The position numbers and the translations under genes are program-made. A stretch of DNA of 64,000 bases from Arion vulgaris (Eukaryota > Mollusca > Gastropoda > Stylommatophora > Arionidae), in contig CM036758.1 in the NCBI GenBank assembly GCA_020796225.1, positions 67,841,274-67,905,273 of the forward strand, written 5' to 3'. Below, piece after piece: positions 32,445 to 43,321 of this stretch; the first letter of the stretch is position 1; each line of letters opens with the position of its first letter. The notes below the pieces were generated by a model, which was not told the DNA's origin, ran no database searches, and was given only the letters and a program-made list of their open reading frames with translations.

Positions 32445-32685
32445 TTCTTCTTCTTCTTCGAGCACGCCATATCGACCACTTGCTAACTACTCTATGTGAT
32501 TTGGATCCGAACCTACGAGAGATTGTACTGTGTGCCAGTTATGCGCCTGCAAGTAGGCCACCACATCTGATTTCTGCGACGCTTTTTATTTACTTTAGTA
32601 GCTTCCTAGTTTCCTACACCAGTCGCCTTTTAGGTCACAGTGTTACTACTCTTTGCTAGCCTTGCAATCCGTGGCAACACACGGT
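32445..32685 (-). mobile_element. SINE-D copy with exact 11-bp duplication
   Basis: actcactgatc at 32434-32444 and 32686-32696 bounds it. Tail at the left, head at the right. Confidence 0.85.
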
Positions 32686-32970
32686 ACTCACTGATCCAAT
32701 AAAACAACCCTGAGAAAACCATATACTTATCTTAATGTCAACTACAACATACTATGCAACTTCAGACAAGAATCAACAATGCAAATATAAATATAGAATT
32801 CTTTTTTTTATTCATGTCCACTCCGATGACAACGTAAGGTTGAAACTTATCATTAACATTTATATTAGTTTTGCAATTGAGCGTTCGAAATGAATCATCA
32901 AATTGTTTCTAACACTATGTTCGTTTTTCATTGCAGTATCTGCAACAAATTCAATTTGATAGATTTAGAT

Positions 32971-33349
32971 CACTGGTTCTCAAAGTGGGCTGTACTGCCC
33001 CAGTGGGCGTTGTACACTTCTAGGGAGGGGGCGATAGTGTGTTAGAAGAATTTCTGGGGCGATCTAGGTATCGGTGGCGCCCTATAAAAGAAATTAATAA
33101 TATATATTTAAAAATAAATGATTTTCGTGATTTTGCGATTGAATAACTATGTTGAAGATGAAGCACATATTTACCACTACTTTTTTAATACTTTAATTAA
33201 TGGTATAAGCAGTTTTGTATCATACTGGGCTATTTACCTCGAAAATATTAAACTGCGTGTACGCGAAAAGCTGTTATAATGTGGGGGTTGTTTACAAAAT
33301 CTATGTCTTGCAAAGTGGACAGTGACTCGAAAAAGTTTGGGAATCTATG
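32971..33349. mobile_element. MITE-5, hAT-like, 379 bp
   Basis: Left end cactggttctcaaagtggg; right end aaaaagtttgggaatctatg (imperfect inverse). Exact 8-bp target duplication atttagat at 32963-32970 and 33350-33357. No transposase reading. Confidence 0.8.
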
Positions 33350-33359
33350 ATTTAGATTG

Positions 33360-33679
33360 TTAGCTATGATCAAATGTCAAATTACATAGGGACATATTAA
33401 CCAATAGGACACAGCCTCGTATATGTACAAGAAGAGAATAGTTGTATTTAAAAAGCGGAAGGGAGAATTCAATTAACTTTTACAAGTCTTCTATTGATTT
33501 TGTCCAAAGAAGAGAAATAGACCAGGTTTGAATTTAACAGTCGCCGTTTCTGTAGGGATGTAGCAGATGTCACTGTAGATTACGAAACACTGAATCCAGT
33601 ATCATTAGTTGTAAACTAAATAGTGCATGGGGCAGCATTACAATCTGGTTAATGCCATGTAATACTAACGGTAGAAATA
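33360..33679. other. AT-rich spacer
   Basis: Nothing recognised. Confidence 0.4.
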
Positions 33680-34060
33680 TTAAAAAACAAAATTGAAGCT
33701 TTTGAAACTAGGTGCTATAGAAAAGTTCTTAGAACATCCTGGACAGAGAAGAGAAGAAACAAAACCATCCTACAAGACCTGCATATCAAGGAGCATTGGC
33801 TCATAAATAACATCATGTTACGAAAGATGAAATATTTTGACCACATTAAGCGCCACAGTGGTCTATAGTAAGAGGTAATGGAAGGCGTGGTTCCTGGAAA
33901 ACGAGGCAGGGGACGACCAAGACGAAGATGGCAGCAGGTCATAACAGAAATCTTGAACATGACGCTGGAAGAGGCAGAGAACAGAGACAGAAGCTTTTGA
34001 GGCGTGATAAATGCGACGTTCTAAGGAATGTACGTAATGGCTCATTGGTTGTCTAGGACG
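33680..34060 (+). pseudogene. LINE-T related ORF2 C-terminus
   Basis: Readings: NKIEAFETRCYRKVLRTSWT, EKRRNKTILQDLHIKEHWL, RKMKYFDHIKRHSGL, two stops, EVMEGVVPGKRGRGRPRRRW, QQVITEILNMTLEEAENRDR. A single frame covers most of it, so this copy is better preserved than others. A somewhat different subfamily from the 46-kb copy (ILQDLHIKE instead of IQ.EL). Confidence 0.8.
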
Positions 34061-34534
34061 TGTGCTAGGCTGGCGATTGGTGTAAGGATGGAAAGTTCGA
34101 GTCGTGTTTGTCTACTTGTTTCAAGCCTTATACCTGTATTGTTCTTTTGTTGATAATACTAATACTAACGGTAAGTAAGTTAAGCTACACAATATGGTAT
34201 CGTAGTTATAAACATGACTAACTTGACTTACTCCTCTCCGCTCGCTCCTTGTGGAGCATATGACCTCAGCAATTGTTCGCTACTTTTACTGGTCTCTGGC
34301 TGTTTTCTTTATAGTCGAACAGGATAGTTGAGCACCATTCAGTTCCTTAGAAAAGACTTCGTCTCCAGTTCTGTTTAGGATGTCCTCTTTTCCGTTTTCC
34401 TTGTGAGTTCCATTCAAGTACTTATCTAGTGACACTCGACTGTGTCTTCCGTAGTGTATGCCCGTCCCATCGTCATTTTTTCCTTATAAATATGACGTTT
34501 ATTAATATTATTATTATTATCATCAAATATTGAC
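34061..34534. other. Spacer
   Basis: A degraded B-box-like gttcgagtcg at about 34097. An att-rich end at 34505-34520. No gene seen. Confidence 0.35.
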
Positions 34535-34775
34535 AAACTTTGAGAAGAAATGATAACAGAGTATTAAAGCAGGCATTGACGTGGATGCAGAGGGTTCAAA
34601 AAAGAGAGTACGGTCTAAAGAGATCCTGAAACGAACTTTGCTGAGAGAAGCAAGGAATAACGATCTCAGTTCCATGCAAGAGATTGAGCGAGTTGTCCAG
34701 GATAGAGCGGTATGGAGATATTGCTTGCAGGATCTATGTAAAGTATAACGGTATGAGAGGAATTATTATTATAAA
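34535..34775 (+). pseudogene. LINE-Y 3' end with (ATT)n tail
   Basis: Closely follows 54540-54770: agcaggcattgacgtggatg, gagagaagcaaggaata, gttgtccaggatagagcggt, gtataacggtatgagag, then attattatt. Confidence 0.75.
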
Positions 34776-34867
34776 ATATAAGTAAAGAGAAGATGGAGAT
34801 AAGTTCGCATACACACAATCTCTCTCCCAGTGCTAGTGCCAACATACGGCACGGCACAGATTACTAA

Positions 34868-37800
34868 TCATATCTTGCAAGACTGTTGTCTGTTAGCGAA
34901 GTAGCATAGTATCCTAGACGTTCTCTCTCTCTTCTTGCCACCCTAGACAGTTCTCTCATCTCTCTCTCCCATACCTAGACGTTCTCTCTCTCTCCTCTCT
35001 CTCTCTCTCCCCCCATCACCTAGACGTTCTCTCTCTCTCTCTCTCTCGTCCCCATACGCTAGACGTTCTCTCTCTCTCTCGATCCATACCTAGACTTCTC
35101 TCTCTCCGATCCAACCTAGACGTTCTCTCTCTTCTCTCTCTCGATCCCCATCCTAGACGTTCTCTCTCTCTCTCATCTCTCTCCTCTTCCTCATACCTAG
35201 ACGTTCTCTCTCTCTCTCTCTCATCCCATACCTAGACGTTCTTCTCTCTCTTCTCTCTCGATCCCCATACCTAGACGTTCTCTCTCTCTCTCGATCCCCA
35301 TACCTAGATGTTCTCTCTCTCTCTCTCTCATCCCCATACCTAGACCCGTTTCTCTCTCTCTCTCGATCCCATACCTAGACGTTCTCTCTCTCTCGATCCC
35401 CATACCTAGACGTTCTCTCTCTCTCTCTATTTTCGATACCTAGACGTTCTCTCTCTCTCTCGATCCCATACCTAGATGTTCTCTCTCTCTCTCTCTGATC
35501 CCCATACCTAGACGTTCTCTCTCTCTCTCGATCCCCATACCTAGACGTTCTCTCTCTCTCTCTCTTGATCCCCATACCTAGACGTTCTCTCTCTCTCTTG
35601 ATCCCCATACCTAGACGTTCTCTCTCTCTCTCTCTCTCGATCCCCATACCTAGACGTTCTCTCTCTCTCTCTCTCTCGATCCCCATACCTAGACGTTCCT
35701 CTCTCCCCTTCTCTCTGATCCCCATACCTAGACGTCTCTCTCTCTCTCTCTCGATCCCCATACCTAGACGTCTCTCTCTCTCTCTCTCGATCCCCATACC
35801 GATCCACCCATACTAGACGTTTCTCTCTCCTCTCTCTCTCGATCCCATACCTAGACGTTCTCTCTCTCTCTCTCTCTCTCTCTCCCTCCAGACGTTCCTC
35901 TTTTCCTCTCCATACCTAGACGTTCTCTCTCTCTCTCTTCTCTCGATCCCCATACCTAGACGTCTCGTCTCTCTCTCTCTCTCTCCTCTTCTCTCTCTCT
36001 CCATACCTAGACGTTCTCTCTCTCTCTCGATCCCCATACCTAGACGTTCTCTCTCTCTCTCGATCCCCATACCTAGACGTTCTCTCTCTCTCTCTCTCGA
36101 TCCCCATACCTAGACGTTCTCTCTCTCGATCCCCATACCTAGACGTTCTCTCTCTCTCTCTCCCCATACCTAGACGTTCTCTCTCTCTCTCGATCCCCAT
36201 ACCTAGACGTTCTCTCTCTCTCTCTCTCTCTCCTCTCGATCCCCATACCAGACGTTCTCTCTCTCTCGATCCCCATACCTAGAGTTCTCTCTCTCTCTCT
36301 CGATCCCCATACCTAGACGTTCTCTCTCTCTCTCGATCCCCATACCTAGACGTTCTCTCTCTCTCGTCCCCATCCAGACGTTCTCTCTCTCTCGATCCCA
36401 TACCTAGACGTTCTCTCTCTCTCTCTCTCTCGATCCCCATACCTAGACGTTCTCTCTCTCTCGATCCCCATACCTAGACGTTCTCTCTCTCTCCGATCCC
36501 CATACCTAGACGTTCTCTCTCGATCCCCATACCTAGACGTTCTCTCTCTCTCTCTCTCGATCCCCATACCTAGACGTTCTCTCTCTCTCGATCCCCATAC
36601 CTAGACGTTCTCTCTCTCTCTCGATCCCCATACCTAGACGTTCTCTCTCTCTCTCGATCCCCATACCTAGACGTTCTCTCTCTCTCTCTCTCGATCCCCA
36701 TACCTAGACGTTCTTTCTCTCTCTCTCTCGATCCCCATACCTAGACGTTCTCTCTCTCTCTCTCTCTCTCGATCCCCATACCTAGACGTTCTCTCTCTCT
36801 CTCGATCCCCATACCTAGACGTTCTCTCTCTCTCTCTCTCGATCCCCATACCTAGACGTTCTCTCTCTCTCCCGATCCCCATACCTAGACGTTCTCTCTC
36901 TCTCTCGATCCCCATACCTAGACGTTCTCTCTCTCTCTCGATCCCCATACCTAGACGTTCTCTCTCTCTCTCTCTCCCTCGATCCCCATACCTAGACGTT
37001 TCTCTCTCTCTCTCGATCCCCATACCTAGACGTTCTCTCTCTCTCTCTCCTCTCTCTTTTCTCTCCCCCATACCTAGACGTTCTCTCTTCTCTCGATCCC
37101 ATACAGGTTCTCTCTCTCTCGATCCCCATACCTAGACGTTCTCTCTCTCCGATTCCCATACCTAGAGTTCTCTCTCTCTCTCTCTACTCTTCTCTCGATC
37201 CCCATACCTAGACGTTCTCTCTCTCTCTCTCTCTCGATCCCCATACCTAGACGTTCTCTCTCTCTCTCTCGATTCCCATACCTAGACGTTCTCTCTCTCT
37301 CTCTCTCTCGATCCACATACCTAGACGTTCTCTTTTCTCTCTTTCTCGATCCCCATACCTAGAGTTCTCTCTCTCTCTCTCTTCCTGATCCCATACCTAG
37401 ACGTTCTCTCTCTCCTCTCTCTCTCTCTCTCGATCCCCATACCTAGACGTTCTCTCTCTCTCTCTCTCTCTTTCTCGATCCCCATACCTAGACGTTCTCT
37501 CTCTCTCTCTCTCTCTCTCTCGATCCCCATACCTAGACGTTCTCTCTCTCTCTCGATCCCATACCTAGACGTTTCTCTCTCTCTCTCTCTCGATCCCCAT
37601 ACCTAGACGTTCTCTCTCTCTCTCGATCCCCATACCTAGACGTTCTCTCTCTCTCTCATTCTCTCGATCCCCATACCTAGACGTTCTCTCTCTCTCTCTC
37701 TCTCTCGATCCCCATACCTAGACGTTCTCTCTCTCTCTCTCCCGATCCCCATACCTAGACGTTCTCTCTCTCTCTCTCTCTCGATCCCCATGCCTAGACG

Positions 37801-38500
37801 TTCTCTCTCTCCCCTCTCTGATCCCCATCCAACGTTTCTCTCTCTCTCGATCCCATACCTAGACGTTCTCTCTCTCTCTCTCTCGATACCCATACCTAGA
37901 CGTTCTCTCTCTCTCTCTCTCTCTCGATCCCCATACCTAGACGTTCTCTCTCTCTCTCTCTCTCGATCCCCATACCTAGACGTTCTCTCTCTCTCTCTCT
38001 CTCTTGATCCCCATACCTAGACGTTCTCTCTCTCTCTCTCTCTCTCGATCCCCATACCTAGACGTTCTCTCTCTCTCTCTCTCTCGATCCCATGCCTAGA
38101 CGTTCTCTCTCTCTCTCTCTGATCCCCATACCTAAACGTTCTCTCTCTCTCTCTCGATCCCCATACCTAGACGTTCTCTCTCTCTCTCTCTCTCGATCCC
38201 CATACCTAGACGTTCTCTCTCTCTCTCTCCCGATCCCCATACCTAGACGTTCTCTCTCTCTCTCTCTCTCGATCCCCATACCTAGACGTTCTCTCTCTCT
38301 CTCTCTCTCTCTTGATCCCCATATCTAGACGTTCTCTCTCTCTCTCTCTCGATCCCCATACCTAGACGTTCTCTCTCTCTCTCGATCCCCATACCTAGAC
38401 GTTCTCTCTCTCTCTCTCTCTCGATCCCCATACCTAGACGTTCTGAAAACTAAGCGCTGAGGAACTTGACACACCTCTAGCTGACTGCCCATCCATGTGT
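34868..38500 (+). pseudogene. LINE-K C-terminal segment interrupted by CT-rich array
   Basis: Left flank catatcttgcaagactg (34868 on) is the LINE-K zinc-knuckle segment (HILQDC). Right flank ctgaaaactaagc to ctgactgcccatcca (38444-38500) is the LINE-K sequence that normally follows about 75 bp later. Between them is the whole 3.5-kb array, so the array has grown inside this LINE copy. Confidence 0.6.
34913..38444. repeat. CT-rich minisatellite, roughly 100 units
   Basis: The unit is a constant core gatccccatacctagacgtt plus a (CT)n stretch of variable length. On the minus strand it gives (GA)n and the endless open frames rich in RERERE/SRYGD, which are not proteins. Copies at 34.9-35.3 kb are more irregular than those in the middle. 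Confidence 0.95.
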
Positions 38501-38518
38501 TGCCGGGGTTCTCAAAGG

Positions 38519-38815
38519 AGCAAAGTATCCGCTGTATCGAAGTGAGACGTACTGTCGGTTGGTGTATCCGCTGTATCGAAGTGAGACGTACTGTCGGTTG
38601 GTGTATCCGCTGTATCGAAGTGAGACGCACTGTCGGTTGGTGTATCCGCTGTATCGAAGTGAGACGTACTGTCGGTTGGTGTATCCGCTGTATCGAAGTG
38701 AGACGTACTGTCGGTTGGTGTATCCGCTGTATCGAAGTGAGACGTACTGTCGGTTGGTGTATCCGCTGTATCGAAGTGAGACGTACTGTCGGTTGGTGTA
38801 TCCGCTGTATCGAAT
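38519..38815. repeat. 39-bp tandem array, about 7.6 units, LINE-P derived
   Basis: The unit joins gtatccgctgtatcgaagtg and agacgtactgtcggttggt. It matches the minus strand of LINE-P (47.70-47.75 and 53.18-53.24 kb: gtatccactgtaccggag... gcactccctgttggtaat) with about 14 bases missing. Units differ by one base only. Confidence 0.9.
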
Positions 38816-39215
38816 AGTAACACTGTGCCTGATCGGTATGTCGAAGGAGGCACTGTGGTTGGTGACCAGCTATCGAGTACATAAACAGCGGGTTGCTGAA
38901 ATCGGATCGACTGGTTACGCACCTGTGTTATTGTGATCCACCTTATACGTAGACGACTATTTGTTGTGTATCTCTGTATCGTTAATGCTTTTAGACGCAC
39001 TGTCGGTTGGTATATGCTTATCGGCGAGAATCGATTGATGTATCGTGTTCTGAATGAAGCTTCAGTATTGATGCTGTACAATACACTGTCTGATGTCATT
39101 TTCAACTGGTCCGTCTTGTTACTCCCCTGCGATTCGCTGCATGACACATCGTGACAAGTGACACTTCTTTATGTTTGATGTCAGCGTCCAGGTCTGGTAG
39201 TGATAGCATCAAACA
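38816..39215 (-). pseudogene. LINE-P fragment adjoining the 39-bp array
   Basis: 38990-39210 parallels 53.22-53.43 kb: gcactgtcggttggt, gaagcttcagtattgatgct, gtccgtcttgttactccc, gatgtcagcgtccaggtctg. On the minus strand these encode the TSVLNF and PTDS parts of LINE-P. 38816-38990 is decayed. Confidence 0.6.
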
Positions 39216-39899
39216 CCCTTTAAACTGTTCATCACTGTCGGTTGGTGCATCCTGTTCGAAGGAGACGAGCGGGTGGAGTAGCTGAATATAATGACGCATG
39301 GTGGTGCATCGCAGCGAAGCTGAGAGTAGGTACGTTGTGTATCCGCTATCAAGGAACCATGCTTGGCTATCGTGATCGAAGCTAGAGTCTCTCGCAGGGG
39401 GCAGCGCTCTCGAATGAAGATTGTAAATGCTTTCATAACAGACCTTAAGTATCGGACAAGACACGCACTTCTTGTGTCTTATCAATGACGTTCGTGGCTA
39501 TCGCTTCGTGCTGAGACGCACAACAATTTGATCGTTAGTCAATAGATATGTAATTGTGGTTTTAATTTCGCTTTGAAGTGAACTAATGAATGGTGTATCG
39601 TTGGCTATCAAGAACGCACTGGGTTGATCGTTTAAAATCAATTTTCAATTTTTCTGCCATGCGGATTGAGTTTCCGTGTATCGAAGTAGCTTTTGTTATT
39701 CTAAATACCACCAGGTAGGTATCCCTGTATGCAGGAAGACTGTCAGTTCGTGTATCCGTGTATCGAATTCGACGAACTCGTGCTGGGTTCGTGTATTTGA
39801 ACTGAGATATTCCTGTGTATGAGAAGGAAATCGATTCGTTGTATTGAAATCATGGCCTTACGCGTTGTGTATGTGTCACAATAAGTAACGCTTACTGAG
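39216..39899. other. Degenerate transition between two arrays
   Basis: Words of the 39-bp unit (ctgtcggttggtgcatcc, gtgtatccgctatcaag) recur irregularly and give way to gtgtatccgtgtatcga and then cttccgtgtatc. No coding family other than LINE-P scraps. Confidence 0.5.
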
Positions 39900-42168
39900 A
39901 GTCTTCCGTGTATCATGGGAGTGAGAAGAGTCTTCCGTGTATCCCTGAGATGAGACGAGTCTTCCGTGTATCATGGGGCATGGAGAGTCTTCCGTGTATC
40001 ATGGGCCCTGTGAGTCTTCCGTGTATCATGGGGCATGAAGGGTCTTCCGTGTATCATGGGAGCATGAAGGTTATCCGCTGTATCGGAAGAAGAGTATTCG
40101 GTGTATCAGGGCATGAAGGAAGTCTTCCGTGTATCCTGTACGATAGAGAGTCTTCCGTGTATCATGGACATAGAAGAGTTTCCGTGTATCAGGCAAGCAT
40201 GAGAGGTCTTCCGTGTATCGATGGACATGTAGAGTCTTCCGTGTATCAGTGGACAAGAAGAGTCTTCGTGTATCGTGGACAAGAAGACGTCTTCCGTGTA
40301 TCATGGGACATGAGAGTATTCCGTGTATCATGGGACATGAGAGTCTTCCGTGTATCAGGGGCAAGAAGAGCCTTCCGTGTATCCGTGGACAAGAAGAGTC
40401 TTCCGTGTATCATGGCAAGCATGAGAGAGTCTTCCGTGTATCGGGGCAGAAGGAGCCTTCCGTGTTCATGGGGCAAGAGAGTCTTCCGTGTAATCATGGG
40501 AACATTAAAGTTTCTCGTGATCAGGGGCACAGAAGAGTCTTCTGTATCAGGCATGGCATGAAGTCTTCCGTGATCGGCATAGCATGGAGAGTCTTCCAGT
40601 GTGTCAGCTGCAGAGTCTTCAGTGATATCATGGGACAAAAAGAGTCTTCCTGTGTCATCGTTGGGACTAGAAGAGTCTTCAGTGTATAGGGCAAGGAAAG
40701 TCTCCGTGTATAGGGGCAAAGAAATGCTTCCTTGTATCTGGGACAGGGTCTTCCGTGTATCATGGACATAGAAGAGTCTTCCCAGTGTATCAGGGGCAAA
40801 AGAAGTCTTCCGTGTATCGTGGACATAAGATCTTCTGAATCAGGCAAAAGAGAGTCTTCCTAATTATCAGGGGTTAAGAGAAGGAGTCTTGTGTATCAGG
40901 GGCAAAAACAGATTCCGTTAATCAAATTTTGGACATGAGAAGGAGTCTTCCGTGTATCAGGAGGCAAAGAAAGAGTCTTCCGTGTACGTGGACATAGAAG
41001 GAGTCTTCCGTGTATCAAGGGAAACGAAGAGTCTTCCGTTTTAGGGGCAAAGAAAGAGAGCTTCCGTGTATCATGGGGCATAGAAGAGTCTTCCGTGTTC
41101 AGGGGCAAAGAAGAGTCTTCCGTGTATCATGGCATAGCATAGAAGAGTCTTCCGTGTATCATGGGGCATAGAAGAGTCTTCTTCTCAGTCGTATCAGGGG
41201 CAAGAAGAGTCTTCCGTGTATCATGGCATAGCATAGAAGAGTCTTCCGTGTATCAGGGGCAAAGAAGAGCCTTCCGTGTATCAGGGGCAAAGAAGAGTCT
41301 TCCGTGTATCATGGGACATAGAAGAGTCTTCCGTGTATCAGGGGCAAAGAAGAGTCTTCCGTGTATCATGGGACATAGAAGAGTCTTCCGTGTATCAGGG
41401 GCAAAGAAGAGTCTTCCGTGTATCATGGGACATAGAAGAGTCTTCCGTGTATCAGGGGCAAAGAAGAGTCTTCCGTGTATCATGGGGCATAGAAGAGTCT
41501 TCCGTGTATCAGGGGCATGAAGAAGTCTTCCGTGTATCATGGGACAAGAAGAGTCTTCCGTGTATCAGGGGCAAGAAGAGTCTTCCGTGTATCAGGGCAA
41601 GAGAAGAGTCTTCCGTGTATCAGGGGCAAAGAAGAGTCTTCCGTGTATCAGGGCAAAGAAGAGTCTTCCGTGTATCAGGGGCAAAGAGAGGAGGCCTTCC
41701 GTGTATCATGGGGCATAAAGAGTCTTCCGTGTATCAGGGGCAAGAAGAGTCTTCCGTGATCATGGACATAGAAGAGTCTTCCGTGTATCAGGCATAGAAG
41801 AGTCTTCCTGTATCAGGCAATGAAGAGTTTCCGTATCAGGGCAAAGAAGAGTCTTCCGTGTATCAGGGGCAAAGAAGAGTCTTCCGTGTATCATGGGGCA
41901 AAGAAGAGTCTTCCGTGTATCAGGGGCAAAGAAGAGTCTTCCGTGTATCATGGGACAAAGAAGAGTCTTCCGTGTATCAGGGGCAAAGAAGAGTCTTCCG
42001 TGTATCATGAAAGGAGCATAAGGGAAGAGTCTTCCGTGTATCAGGGGCAAAGAAGAGTCTTCCGTGTATCATGGGCCGATCAGGGATAGAAGAGTCTTCC
42101 GTGTATCAGGGCATGAAAGTCTTCCGTGTATCAGGGGCATGAAGAGTCTTCCGTGTATCATGGGCATA
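39900..42168. repeat. 28/29-bp tandem array derived from LINE-T, about 75-80 units
   Basis: Two unit types: gaagagtcttccgtgtatca + tgggacata (29 bp) and the same start + ggggcaaa (28 bp). They alternate regularly at 41.29-41.52 and 41.83-42.06 kb (57-bp dimers). The last unit continues without a break into LINE-T at 42165. Units at 39.9-41.2 kb carry many one-base losses. Confidence 0.95.
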
Positions 42169-42450
42169 GAAGAGAACAAATCGATCTGTTTTAAAAAGAA
42201 CTCAAAATAAAAGATGAAACACCGTTCCTACAAATAAGAATGAGAAAATGGAAGTATTTTGGATATATAAACATATACGAAAGGTTTGAGAAAAACATTA
42301 TGGATCGAGGCATTCCCACCAAAGAGGAAGCCCACGGTAAAGATGGATTCAAGATGTAATAGATGTGAGTATGACGGCTTCAGAGGCGGAACTGCTAGCA
42401 TATGAAAGAGATATACATTCAGAAGGATTGTTAATATTCTTTGACATTTA
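42165..42450 (+). pseudogene. LINE-T C-terminus, continuing from the array
   Basis: From gaagagaacaaatcgatctg it matches 46290-46560: LQIRMRKWKYFGYI, a basic block with a frame break, and the MTASEAELLAYERDI-like reading. The normal upstream LINE-T bases (gaagagtcctccgtatatca) are here represented by the array's last unit. Confidence 0.75.
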
Positions 42451-42484
42451 AAAATATGTACTGTATCCTTTTCTGATTTAGCTG

Positions 42485-42845
42485 TTAATGATAAATTCTT
42501 CCTCTTTAGCGATCTCTGGTCATGCTCTTAATTTACTGTGGACCTCAAATTGGACAGTCAGATTCAGGTTTGTTAGGTTTTCCCAAAGCTTAGTTTTCCG
42601 GTCGACTGTGTGTGGCCACATGTTGCTTCTCAGCTCACACAGGAGAGGACAGTCTTGCATGATATGCTCTGGTGTCTGTTCCGCCTGCTGACACTGACAG
42701 AAAACTGTTTGACTTATTCCTAGTCTATATAAGTGTTTGTTGAGTCTGCAGTGTCCGATGCGTAGTCGAAATATAATGACCTGGTCTGTTCTGCTTAGGT
42801 CTTTAGGAAGTCTTTTCCATAATCATACCAGTGTTTGTCTTCCAG
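42485..42845 (-). pseudogene. LINE-K C-terminus, intact zinc knuckle
   Basis: Minus strand, one frame: RTDQVIIFRLRIGHCRLNKH, LYRLGISQTVFCQCQQAEQT, PEHIMQDCPLLCELRSNMWP, HTVDRKTKLWENLTNLNLTV, HSKLRA, stop. The knuckle is C-x-C-x8-H-x4-C. In RNase H-bearing LINEs such a knuckle closes ORF2 and binds nucleic acid (family knowledge). It ends cagagatcgctaaagaggaa. Best copy of the family; the RT and most of ORF2 are absent. Confidence 0.85.
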
Positions 42846-43019
42846 TCTACTGCAGATTTTCACTGTATAAAGGTTTTGACCTCTTGAAAAGACAGGGGTG
42901 ATGATAGATTCAATATAATTTGTTTTTTAAGAATTGAGAAATAATTGTTTTGTACTTTGTTTTAGACATGCTGCCATATGACATGTCCTTTGTAGAACGT
43001 CGTTCTCATTCCAACATGA

Positions 43020-43300
43020 CTGAATACCTCTCGTTCTTTATCGCATTATTCCGTCTCCTTCAACGTTATGTTCAAGAATTCCTTAATATTCTGTTTCCAT
43101 TGTCGTCTTGATCTTTCCCTGCCTTGTCTTTGTAGTTCCCTTTTTCGTTTCTCAGGAATAATGCATTTTTCTACTGGTCTCTCGGAACCATTGAGATGTT
43201 TAATGTCATTAAAATATTTCAGTTTCCGAGACATAATATTGTTTGTTTATGATCCTATATTTGCCCAAAGAGCATCGTACAGTCTAATCTTGTGACATTA
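43020..43300 (-). pseudogene. LINE-T related fragment
   Basis: Minus reading MSRKLKYFNDIKHLNGSERP, VEKCIIPEKRKRELQRQGRE, RSRRQWKQNIKEFLNITLKE with TE, stop. It lines up with KMKYFDHIKRH...GKRGRGRPRRRW..ILNMTLEEAE at 33.8 kb. Confidence 0.65.
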
Positions 43301-43321
43301 TACTGTCAGTACCAAACCTGG

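Noticed and set aside
34913..38444. Telomeric or known centromeric repeat
   Set aside because: No TTAGGG-type units; the unit matches no satellite I can name.
35221..38882. Long Arg/Glu-rich open frames
   Set aside because: Direct product of (CT)n/(GA)n in the minisatellite; frame changes with every CT-length change.
38512..39147. 211-residue open frame with Thr/Asp/Pro repeats
   Set aside because: Spans the 39-bp array and LINE-P debris; the 13-codon period keeps it open.
39908..42089. Many overlapping frames with ESSVYHG/RVFRVSG repeats on both strands
   Set aside because: Array-derived; they resemble LINE-T protein only because the unit is a LINE-T piece, mostly in a shifted frame.
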